NCBI GenBank assembly: GCA_001931905.2
Contig: MSJI02000117.1
Span: forward strand, 36,913-100,912
From: Cladosporium sp. IMV 00045
Lineage: Eukaryota > Ascomycota > Dothideomycetes > Cladosporiales > Cladosporiaceae
Length of the DNA stretch: 64,000 nt
Direction of reading: 5' to 3'
The notes beneath the pieces are model-generated. The model ran no database searches and was not told the origin of the DNA. It worked only from the letters and a program-made list of their open reading frames with translations. Positions within the stretch are counted from its first letter, which is position 1, and the number at the start of each line of letters is the position of its first letter. This document shows, piece by piece, positions 10,639-19,525 of the stretch. A program made the position numbers and the translations under genes.

Positions 10639-11616
10639 CTACTCCTCATTCGCAGCAATAGTAGCAAACCCACCAGCCTCCAACTCGCTCAAAATCTGCG
10701 TCCCCACCACACTTCCCTCAGCGCCGAAGAAAATCGCCGCGACGGCTTGCACGCCCCGAATGGGCTCGTAGAGGTACTGCTTGCTCAGCATCTCCTCGCC
10801 GTTTCTGTCATGCGTCTCCTCATTGCCGTTGAAAGTCATGTCCGTCTCGTAGGAGCCAACGACCCTGGTGCCGGAGACGCGACCGTTGTTGTCCAAGTCT
10901 TGCTCGATGATGTCGCCGTTCTGCTCCAACACGCGGTTCGTGTGCGCGTTGCCCGAGAAGTCGTTGATGGAGAAGAGGATGTTGTTTTCGATTTCGAAGG
11001 AGCGCTTGATCGCCAGGCTGCTGGCTTCGGAGGTGGAGTTGGAGCCGGAACCCGAGCTGGCGCCAGAGCTGGATTCTGAGCTCGAGTCGTCGCCGCCTAG
11101 AACGCCGCCGACGGCATCGGTGGTTTCGTCGACGATGTCGCCGATGCCTTGGCCTAGAGTCGCGATTATGGGGTTCAGGTCGAGCGAGGATAGGACGTCA
11201 TCGACCATCTCGACGACGTTTTCCAGGCGAGCTTCGAGCAGGACTCTGGCCTTGACATCTTGGATCAGCAGCTGAACGCGGTCAACAGAGAGGTCGACGC
11301 CGGCGTTGAACTGAAGGAGTTCGAGAACTTGCAAGTCAAGGTTGACCTTGGCAGTCAGGTTCTCGACTTCGATGTTGATTTCTTCGACAGACACGGAAGC
11401 GTTCAGAAACACATCAGGCTCGGAGTAAGTGCGGTTGCTGTTGGTGTTTGCGGTGGCGTAGCCTGCTGAGTCTCCGTCGCATTCGATCGTGAGGTTGTAG
11501 CCGACGTAGCCATCACCTTCTGACCCCGTGGATGTGGCATCTGTGGTTTGCGCGTTGACTGAAGAAGTGAGCGTTGCGGCGAACGCCAGCAGGCAGTTGA
11601 GAGCGAGCGACAACAT
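10639..11616 (-). CDS. Secreted protein, paralogue of the divergent neighbour
   Basis: A single exon of 325 residues. Residues 1-22 are a clear signal peptide with a cut after VNA and a mature start at QTT. The middle part (about 70-160) is a pattern of alternating hydrophobic residues containing QFNAGVDLSV and SLDLNPI, shared with the gene at 12269. A Ser/Gly-rich linker (about 174-200) leads to a C-terminal domain (about 205-325) with FEIENNILFSINDFSGN and several N-glycosylation sites. The two genes point away from each other across 652 bp, so they look like an inverted duplicate pair sharing a promoter. No named family is recognised. Extracellular or cell-wall localisation is inferred. 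Confidence 0.82.
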   Translation of the reverse strand: MLSLALNCLLAFAATLTSSVNAQTTDATSTGSEGDGYVGYNLTIECDGDSAGYATANTNSNRTYSEPDVFLNASVSVEEINIEVENLTAKVNLDLQVLELLQFNAGVDLSVDRVQLLIQDVKARVLLEARLENVVEMVDDVLSSLDLNPIIATLGQGIGDIVDETTDAVGGVLGGDDSSSESSSGASSGSGSNSTSEASSLAIKRSFEIENNILFSINDFSGNAHTNRVLEQNGDIIEQDLDNNGRVSGTRVVGSYETDMTFNGNEETHDRNGEEMLSKQYLYEPIRGVQAVAAIFFGAEGSVVGTQILSELEAGGFATIAANEE

Positions 11617-12268
11617 GGTGTGTGGACGGGGATGGACTCAGAGCTTCGAAGGGAAGATAGTAGAGACGAAACCCAACAAAAAGAAGCGCTGCTGCTCAAA
11701 AACCTAAGCACACGGCAGTTGTTCTCGATCGAGCAGCACACCTTGGTACATGTCTAGCTCTAGAACCAAGATGTGGATGACCGTCGAGCACGGCGAATAC
11801 GATGGTCCAGGTCAACCATGTCAGAGCCGTAATTGTCACGCCACGTTCTGCAGCACATGTCACTAATCTCCTGCCTTATGACAGGATATCAATAAGCCAA
11901 GCGCGGTGAAGAAGCTGGTATAGTCGTTAGTGAAACGTGGTGGCGCATCTTACTAAATTTCCATGCATTTAGTGCGTTTCATTGGTCGAACGGCGTGCTC
12001 CCCCCGCGTTAGCAATCAAGGCAATCAAGGAACTTCTTCTGCACAGGCCGATTTGCGGATGCCTTTTCGATATACCGATGTGAGGAACGGCGTCCGTGAC
12101 ATGCTAGGAAGCTAGGATGGTGGATGATGGTGTGGGTGTTGCAGAAAGCCAGACCAGACTTTCGATCGAGAGTGGATTTGCTTTGCGTCTTTACAACTCC
12201 CACCACTTTCTCTTCTTTCGTTCCTCGCAGTTTGAAACCGACAATTCTTTGCTTGCGCTGCAAGAACA
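11617..12268. promoter_or_regulatory. Shared divergent promoter region of the secreted pair
   Basis: The 652 bp between the start codons of the two oppositely oriented secreted-protein paralogues must hold both promoters. CT-rich tracts lie before the plus-strand ATG. No specific factor site can be named. Confidence 0.45.
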
Positions 12269-13158
12269 ATGGCTCTCCGCGCAATGGCACGCCTCTGCGT
12301 ACTCCTCGCAATCGCGCTCCTTTCGGCCATCCACGTTTCTGCGCAAACCGCAGCATCTTCACCAACAACCTTGACAGCTCCACGAACATCTTCAACTACC
12401 GGTACCAACTCAACCAGCACTCGTTCGCGTTCAAGTGCCGCTACCCAAGGCGCGCCGCCAGATGTCTACCTCAATGTTCCGGAGCTCCACGTCGGCCGCA
12501 TCGAATTGACCGTGGACGATCTGCAAGCCGACATCAATCTCAATGCGAAGGTTGCCAATCTCGTCCAGGTGAATGCTGGTGTGCAGGTTGGCATTAAAAA
12601 GGTCAACATCACCATTGCTGAGGTGGACGCGCAAGCGGAATTGGTCGTGCGATTGGGTATGATTTTGGAGAAATCCGTACATTCAGTTCTGTGCTAATGA
12701 GCTTCAAAGGCCATCTCGTCGATATTGTGGGTCGCGTTTTCGATTCTCTCGATTTGAACCCGCTTCTAATCGACACAATCAATAACGTGACGGATCTCGC
12801 GGGTGAGGTTATCGGCGATGTTGTCGGGGCGGTCGACGGACTGCTTGGCTCCATCACCCAAGGTGGCAGGACTCTGAACTTCATTGTGGATAACCTGGGC
12901 AATATTGTGCAGGAAGTCGATGGTGTTAGCGAAATCGTTGGAGATTTCACCAGGAACATGACCGAGACCGGCGTGACGAAGGATCTTGGAAAGGGCCTGA
13001 CTCAGAAGGAATATTCGTACTCGCCTCTGAGCTCACTGGTGGATATTGTGTTCAATTCTGCTGGACAGGTAGTGCAGGCGGTTGTGCAGAAAAAGAATGG
13101 TGGTGGTAGTGGTAGTGGCTCAGGCGGCTCGTCCAACTCGAATTCTTCTGCTAGATAG
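12269..13158 (+). CDS. Secreted protein, paralogue of 10639-11616
   Basis: Two exons, 12269-12656 and 12710-13158, give 278 residues. The 53-nt intron has donor GTATGA, a CTAAT branch site and acceptor AAAG; the junction restores VRLG|HLVDIV, which aligns with RLENVVEMV of the divergent neighbour. A signal peptide covers residues 1-25 (cut after VSA). A Thr/Ser-rich stretch follows, then the shared core with QVNAGVQVGI and SLDLNPLL, and a Gly/Ser/Asn-rich tail. Without the splice the frame stops early. Function is unknown; a secreted or wall-associated role is inferred from the signal peptide and glycosylation sites. Confidence 0.82.
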
Positions 13159-13430
13159 TCAAATGTCGATAGGGTACTTTCATGCTTTTATCAGTTCCAG
13201 TACGCCTTCTCTGTCAATGTTCAATTCAAGTCTGAACCTTCAGTTGATGATGACAAGTCGCCTCAAGAGTCACCACAACCTGGCAATGACGGTCAGATGG
13301 GTTGCCGCCGACCGTGGTCAGAACGTGTTGACGCAAAAGTAAAGGCCATGAAAGCCAGACTTAATTGCGGAATTTCAAAAGTCCCTGGCACATTTCAAGG
13401 CCGAAGCCAGAGTCAGGCGTCGACTCTACC

Positions 13431-14198
13431 TCAACGCTCTGCGTCGTAGACGTCCAGCCAGTCTTTCAAGTCGTCCAGGCCTTGGAAATCGTTCTCTGGG
13501 TCAGATACGAGCCGACCTCCCCATTTCTCGGCACCCACACCCTTCAGAAGCTCCTCCCCAAAAGGTATACACGCGTCGAAGTCTACGATCACAGGGTGGC
13601 CATCCGAATCGAGACAAACGTTCTGGGGCCCAATGTCGTTGTGCGCTAGGCCAAGCCTGTGTAAGTGTTTGACTGCTGATATGACACCGGCGAAAATGTC
13701 CTCCCGTTGCTTTTCCGAGAGGGGCAGCGTATGATCTTGCAGATTACCTTCGTATCGCTTGAGACAAAGCTGCGTAATGCGGTCCTCTTTGACAACGCAG
13801 CCGAGATACTCGACCAGATTGGGATGAGGATGATGGCGTAGCTTCTCAAGCGCAGTCGCTTCATTCAGTAAACAGTCGGCGATGAATGTGCGTCCCGGCT
13901 TGCTGTCCTCGTACATGAAGAAAGGTGCTTTCAGATAGTGTTCCTCGGGACTCGGTGACGTTGCTCGGAGGAATCCTTCAGGACACCGAGGGTTGATATT
14001 TTCCAACGGCACAGGTTGGATCATATCCAAGAGGTCTACGTAGTCGACATCGTCCAAGGCTTGCTCGCTTCTGGCTGCATATGGCTTGCCGTCGACGAAA
14101 GCAGTGATGGACGTGTACTTGAAGGCGTGACCACTAGCCTCGTCTCCAAAGATCTCCTGCAGATAGAAGCGTGACCCATCGGGCGTTTCGTACTCCAT
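13431..14198 (-). CDS. Minimal protein kinase-like protein
   Basis: A single-exon frame of 255 residues starting at the ATG at 14198 (MEYETPDG); the frame upstream has no ATG. The C-terminal half carries a kinase catalytic loop HNDIGPQN (Asp188, Asn193) and a metal-binding DFD at 207-209 in place of DFG. LLNEATALEKL near 110-120 fits the alpha-C helix with its Glu. There is no Gly-rich loop, and the protein ends about 45 residues after DFD, so most of the C-lobe (APE motif, helices F-I) is missing. It belongs to the atypical fungal kinase-like proteins known mostly from genomes. It may be a small kinase, a pseudokinase or a truncated gene. Confidence 0.72.
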   Translation of the reverse strand: MEYETPDGSRFYLQEIFGDEASGHAFKYTSITAFVDGKPYAARSEQALDDVDYVDLLDMIQPVPLENINPRCPEGFLRATSPSPEEHYLKAPFFMYEDSKPGRTFIADCLLNEATALEKLRHHPHPNLVEYLGCVVKEDRITQLCLKRYEGNLQDHTLPLSEKQREDIFAGVISAVKHLHRLGLAHNDIGPQNVCLDSDGHPVIVDFDACIPFGEELLKGVGAEKWGGRLVSDPENDFQGLDDLKDWLDVYDAER

Positions 14199-14822
14199 TC
14201 TGGGCAGATGCGCTTGAAGTAGCCTTGCCACGTACCCCAGTACTTTTTGAATGCCGGATTGTCTTGTCTTGCAACGTAGGCTGCACGCGTGGTCCTCGCT
14301 TAAGTTGTTTTCACGTGCTGTTGAAGACGTATGCGCTGATTGTGCAACTGACGTTGGCGTTTATCTTTTCCGTCTGTCTGCCTGGTTAGGATCAGTTTGC
14401 CTTGTTGCACGCGATGTGTCACAATCGCCGAGAGAGAGCGGTCTTGTGCATATCCGGTATCGAAGGCAACGATCCCTGCAGCGCTATGCGCGCTAATGGC
14501 CGTGTGGGGCGGCCCTGGTATCTTCCTCTCCATGCTGTACTCGAGTGTCTTGCGACATCTCTCTCTCTCTCTCTCTCTTTCTTTCTCTCTTGCGTTCTGC
14601 ATCGTCCACGCATGCCCCTTTGACGCGTCCTTTTGCCGCCCATTTCCCTGTCTCCCGCAATTGAGTGTACCTGTAGTATTTCTAACCAGCATCTTTTTCT
14701 TTTCCAGCTTTTCCCAGCACTTCCACTCTTCAAGCGACCGACCGCGCCTACGAACCGCTTTGTTTTCCGTGTAATGACATGCTGAAGAGGCTGGCCATTG
14801 GTGGCAGCTGCAACAGCCGCCG
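14199..14822. other. Intergenic; promoter of downstream gene
   Basis: Holds the kinase-like gene promoter, a pyrimidine microsatellite at 14557-14591 and CT-rich sequence up to the ATG at 14823. No gene is supported. Confidence 0.5.
14557..14591. repeat. (CT)n microsatellite
   Basis: A run of CT dinucleotides (about ten or more perfect units) continuing into CTTTCTTTCT and CTCTCT. It lies about 235 bp before the start of the next gene, where long pyrimidine tracts are common in fungal promoters. Confidence 0.9.
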
Positions 14823-17469
14823 ATGGCGGCTCTGCACCGCGATCGAGGAGCAGGAGGATCAGGATACCATACCATCAGTAGAGAAAGTCAACAATCTCAA
14901 CTCCCCAATGGCGCATGTAACTTCCGCGACTTGAGTTGCGGTGCTCGCGCACCTGTATGCGGCTGCAAGCGATTCTGGTTGAATGACAGCAGTCTGGGAC
15001 GTCCAGATCACCTGAAGGACTTCTGTTTCTGCGGACACCATGCCTGCTTTCACCACTGGGCAGGCCAGCAGCCCAAAGAACCTGTGCAACCCGCCGTGAG
15101 CGCCCTTCGAGAACAGGCGGTGAATCGATCGCGCAGTCGAAACACCCCAGAAGGATACTATGCGGTGCATCAGGCGGGTGCTGGAGCTTCACCGAAAACA
15201 CCTACGGGTCTGGGTATACGGCCGGACGTGCGGTCGCATTCACGGTCTATCAATACTCGCGTGTGGGAGGCTTTAAACGGTTTTGCGCGCAACCAAGACG
15301 ATGGAACTGCTTCTTGTACGAGTTCAAAGTTGCCTTCGACCGCGGTGGCGAGCATCAACGGCGATGCCGTCCCACCCCCTCCACCGCGATCCATGGGACC
15401 TCCTCTGAATATCCCGTCCATGTCACTCGCTCGAGCTGGACTCGACGAATACTTGGGCAGTGCCACCGAAGTTGCAACACCGAGTGTAGAGGGAACACCT
15501 GACCTACACCCCTTTGGCCCTGATATCAGACCACGATTCTCAACGGCGCCGCTTCCTACGACGGAGCCTGCAGGTCAGCCCATAGGACAGCCCACGGCCT
15601 CCACCACCACCACCACCTCCCCAACCGCAGCTGCAGCAACAAAATGATACGGCATCTATCACGCAACAAGCTCTGTCTCGTGATATGGAGAACATCCTCC
15701 AGAGCTATGGGCGCCGACTGGACGTCTTGGAATCGATGTCCTTCTCGCATGTTGCGGTTGAGGAGGTGCACGACAAATTCGAGCACTGCGATGTCCGATT
15801 ACTGGATCTTGAGCAATGGCGCAGCGAGCTCGACCAGGAGCGGACACGTGAGCGCGAGCTAGCTGATCAACAGATGGATTCTCCCAAGGCATCCAGCAGT
15901 AAACGACGCCGGCTTCTCCCTAATGAGACTACCTCGTTTTCGTCGGATGGTTCCTTCGACAATGAGGCGGCTCTTCATACAGAGGCCGCAGTGCTGGCAA
16001 CGGTGGCTACGAACCTGGAACTTGAGCCCCGTTTCGAGGCTCTTGAATCACGCGTGCTGGAACTCGAGAATGAGGCAATGCCCTCTTACTCACGACCGTG
16101 GGAGGTACAAGTCGTCCTACTACCATGGGGAAGTGACCTCAGAGGCATCTGGTTTACGACGAGCGAAGCCACGCAGCATTCACAGCGCTCATCAATACGA
16201 GAAACCGAGGAATGGACAGGGCCACAACCCGCGCCCAAAATCTCGTTTCAGTCGTCCGCATCTACTGCCTGGACGACTGAATCAATCGAAGCCTGGGCTG
16301 AGGATGCGCAAGAATGGCTTTCACCCAAGGCTTGCGGGCCGTCTGGCACTGTGTATCAACGCCTTGCCAGTCGCGGCCTGATTCGGAATCTCACGTTCAC
16401 CGGATCAACATCCAAACATATCCTGGACACTATCTCGGACGCTTTCCGCGGGGTCTTGCCCTCAGGCCCACCATCAGAATCTGAACTCCTCGAAAGCTAT
16501 CAAGGCTTACGCGAAGCATTCTTGCCGTTACGAAAGGTGCGCAAGTCCACGCGCCTTAGATTCTTGACTCCGGCGGAAATGATCACATCGGCCTCTTGGA
16601 CAGCAGAGCTGCTTGAATCAAGCGCGGTCATGAAGACGAATGGCCAGCGACGCCTTTACATCACCACTCCACACGCATACCTACAAAGCGGACATCATGA
16701 CTGGACATGGAAGTCTTTGTATCAACTACCAGCTCGAAACTCTCGTGGAGAAGTTCGACCGAATCTCGTCAAGAAAGGCGTTGCAATCGAGGCCTGTTGG
16801 TCGTACAACGACAAGCTGGACTACGTTCCCAGTCTTCATTCCTCTTTCGGCTCTCATACCTCTCGCAAGTCCCACCGGGAGTCTGAGGAGCAGCAGGACA
16901 TACCACAACAGCAGCCAATGTCACCCCTATCAGATGCCCGACCGCTCCGCCAGCGAACAGTCTCTCTTCCGAGCTCAGAGATCGCGACGGTCGCTCTGAA
17001 ACGGCGTGCAGCATCGTTCGAAACAGCAGACACAGCACCTCCATCCTCCGACCCTGTCGATGTCGCAACCATAAAACGACCACGCCTCACCACCTCGCCA
17101 GAAGCCGAACGAAGAGGCGTCGGCTTCACACCACGCCTTTCACGCGAACCCCCCTCACCCTTCCCCTCCGACGCCCACATGGTCGACTCGCGCAGCCAAG
17201 GCGCCACGAGCAGCTCTCGCGCCATGCCGCGAGGCACCACGCCTTTCGCCTACGCCACGCCGCACAGCAACTCACACTTCGTCACTATGGCCGATCTGAT
17301 GAGTTGCGGTGATGGCGATACGGAGCTTGGAACGGACATCGCAGGCGACCAGGCGGATGAGGAATGGCAGGGCGTCGGTGATGCCATGGATGCTGAGGAT
17401 GACAGTGGAGATCAGGATGAGAGTATGAGGGTGACAGCGACGAGGAAGAAGACGATGCCAGCGCGATAG
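14823..17469 (+). CDS. Conserved unknown: Cys/His-rich N-terminus, coiled coil, disordered tail
   Basis: Two open segments, 14823-15647 and one continuing from about 15586 to 17469, appear to be one gene. A plausible intron 15486-15585 (GTAGAG donor, CTCAAC branch, ATAG acceptor, 100 nt) joins them in frame for 848 residues; a one-base sequence error is the alternative. Near residues 30-80 the Cys and His of CNFRDLSC, CGCKRFW and FCFCGHHACFHH look metal-binding. After a Pro-rich stretch comes a helical segment (ILQSYGRRLDVLES... LLDLEQWRSEL) likely to form a coiled coil. A globular part follows with EAWAEDAQEWLSP. The C-terminus is Ser/Pro-rich with KRPR-type basic clusters, suggesting a nuclear protein. 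No named family. Confidence 0.65.
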
Positions 17470-18071
17470 ACGACGTAGAAGCCGACGAAGAGGAGGGATT
17501 GACGATTTACGAAAATGACTTTTGATTTCTTTTGCGGGTGGGATGTGTTGAGAAGAAAGAGCACGAGCGATGGCGTTTTGGGTTGCAACTTTTTGGACAA
17601 ATGGATATGGTTTCACTGTCACACTTCCACTCCTATTTTATTCCTATGATGTCTGATCTTGAGGGACTTCTGTATAACTGTGTAGAATGTGCTGATCTTC
17701 TCTCTGGGATTTTTTGAAAGGGCAAGAAACTGGCATGGACACCGGTATTAGATATTGCAGATTACATAGCATATAGGCATCTCCAATCAACAAATTTACC
17801 AATGAAAAAGAACTCCAACGTCCGGTAAACGGGACCGCCAAAGAATCTCCCAAAGCCAGATCACCTTCCCGAGAGCTCGCCAGTAATATCAAAACCAAGT
17901 AAAGGCCAATCAATCACCGTCCATCAAGACATATAAGGAAAAAATCTCTCCACTGCAGCCGAAACAAATGACAAGAAAATCCCACGTCCGAAAACAAAAG
18001 CAAACTCCAAAATCGTCAAGTCAGATCACGCCTTCATCCAAGCTCACAAGCAAATCAGTCCCCCTCAAACC
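17470..18071. other. Intergenic between convergent genes
   Basis: AT-richer 3' flanks of two convergently transcribed genes. No coding gene is seen. Confidence 0.5.
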
Positions 18072-18898
18072 TCAGCAAACCTTATGCACAACCACCCAAA
18101 CCGGAGGCAGCGCATCACCCCTCTTGCCCGTCCAGCCCATACTAGCAAGCGAACCGCCGGCTTTGTCGCCATCGTACTCGATCGTGGTGCCCTGCGATCG
18201 CAAAGTCAGCATTATGATATACCCAGGAAGATAAATTCAAGCAAGCAAAACAAACCTTCGACCAAACCCCATTCCCCCTCTCAACAACCTCCGTGATCGC
18301 CCACCCCTTCGCCTCATCGCCCCTCTTGCTGATCACGTTCTCAATCACCATGGCCGGCGTGAAGGCCGTGGAGACGGTGAAGATTTTGAAATCCCTGTCG
18401 ATGCCACCAAAATGTCAGCAAAACCGCCAGCAACAAACACCGCACACCGAGGAAATTCGAGGGGGGGGAGCAAGAAACGTACATGGTCTTCCCCTTATAC
18501 TTCTCCTCCCAGACGCGCGAGGACTTGTTGAAAATGTGCAGTTTCGTGTGCTCTGCGGGAAACATGTAATTCGTGCCCGAGCGGAGCTTGGGCGGGGCGT
18601 TGGCGCTTTCCTTCTCGTGGGCTTCCGAAGCAGGGGCTGGTGGTGGAGCGGTCTTCTCTTTCTTCGACGAAGAAGAGGATGAGGACTTCTTCGAAGCCGC
18701 AGTAGCCGCCACGGCGGGCGGCGGTGCTGCCGCCGCGTAGGCGAATTGGTAGGCCGGGTGGGTCGGTGGGTAGATGTAGTATTGCTGGTTGTAGTAGGCC
18801 ATGGGAAAGATGGGGGGTGGGAGGGGGATTTCGAGTTCTGAGTAGGGGCCGGGGATGTAGCCGGGGCCTGCGCGCCAGGTGCAGGGGGCTGGGTCCAT
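18072..18898 (-). CDS. Conserved hypothetical protein (three exons)
   Basis: Exons 18898-18483, 18394-18256 and 18191-18072 encode 224 residues. Donors GTACGT and GTTTGT and CAG acceptors fit, and phases agree (MD at the first join, SK|GT at the second). The N-terminal third is Pro/Tyr/Ala-rich and probably disordered, with a Ser/Lys run (SKKSSSSSSSKK). The C-terminal domain (about 105-224) is compact: SGTNYMFPAEHTKLHIF, then FTPAMVIENVIS and a Trp-rich end GSLASMGWTGKRGD. The unspliced frame ends in junk after the first donor, which supports the introns. I do not recognise the family and assign no function. Confidence 0.8.
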
Positions 18899-19525
18899 GG
18901 ACTTTTGGGCTGATATTGTTGGTGGGTTTCTTGCGTGGGGCGGAGAGGGTTGTTATATGGTTGTTGGTTTGGTGGTATTGTTGGTGTCGGTTGGTGTTTG
19001 ACAAGCTCTTATAGCTGAATTTTGTGGGTTTGTACAAGACAGGACACTTGGGCGAATTTGTGTTGGGAAGAAGAGGAAGTGTGGATGTTGGTGCAAACGA
19101 GGCATTCTTAACTGCAGTCATCGAGGGCCAGCAAACGATCTTCGGTCAAGTGCCATTCTATTCTGGAAGGCTGGAGGCCAGCAGTGACCGATGTTCCAGA
19201 TTGTTCAGGATGCGCTGGCGAAGGGACGTGGTGGCAATCGAAGGGTTAGAGTCTATTATGTGCGAGAATGCCTTTGGGCGGTCATGTCAGAAGAGTTTGC
19301 TTTGTTCGACTTTCGGCGAGGTGTGTTGTTGTGAGTTGTCGTGGTTAGCAAATACTCCAGTGGTTGACCAAGGTAGCAGTTGGATGCTGAGTTCCTACAT
19401 GTAAGAAGTAAGACATGAACACCTGACAAGTGCGTGACGGAATGTTAAATCTGGAACATCAAGGCAGCAGCATTATTCATCTTTTGAAGATCTCATTTCG
19501 TACACTTCATCCAGACTTAACAAAC
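18899..19525. other. Intergenic, no gene seen
   Basis: Promoter of the three-exon gene and 3' flank of CFT2. A plus-strand frame of 126 codons at 19024 has no protein-like character and is not called. Confidence 0.5.
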
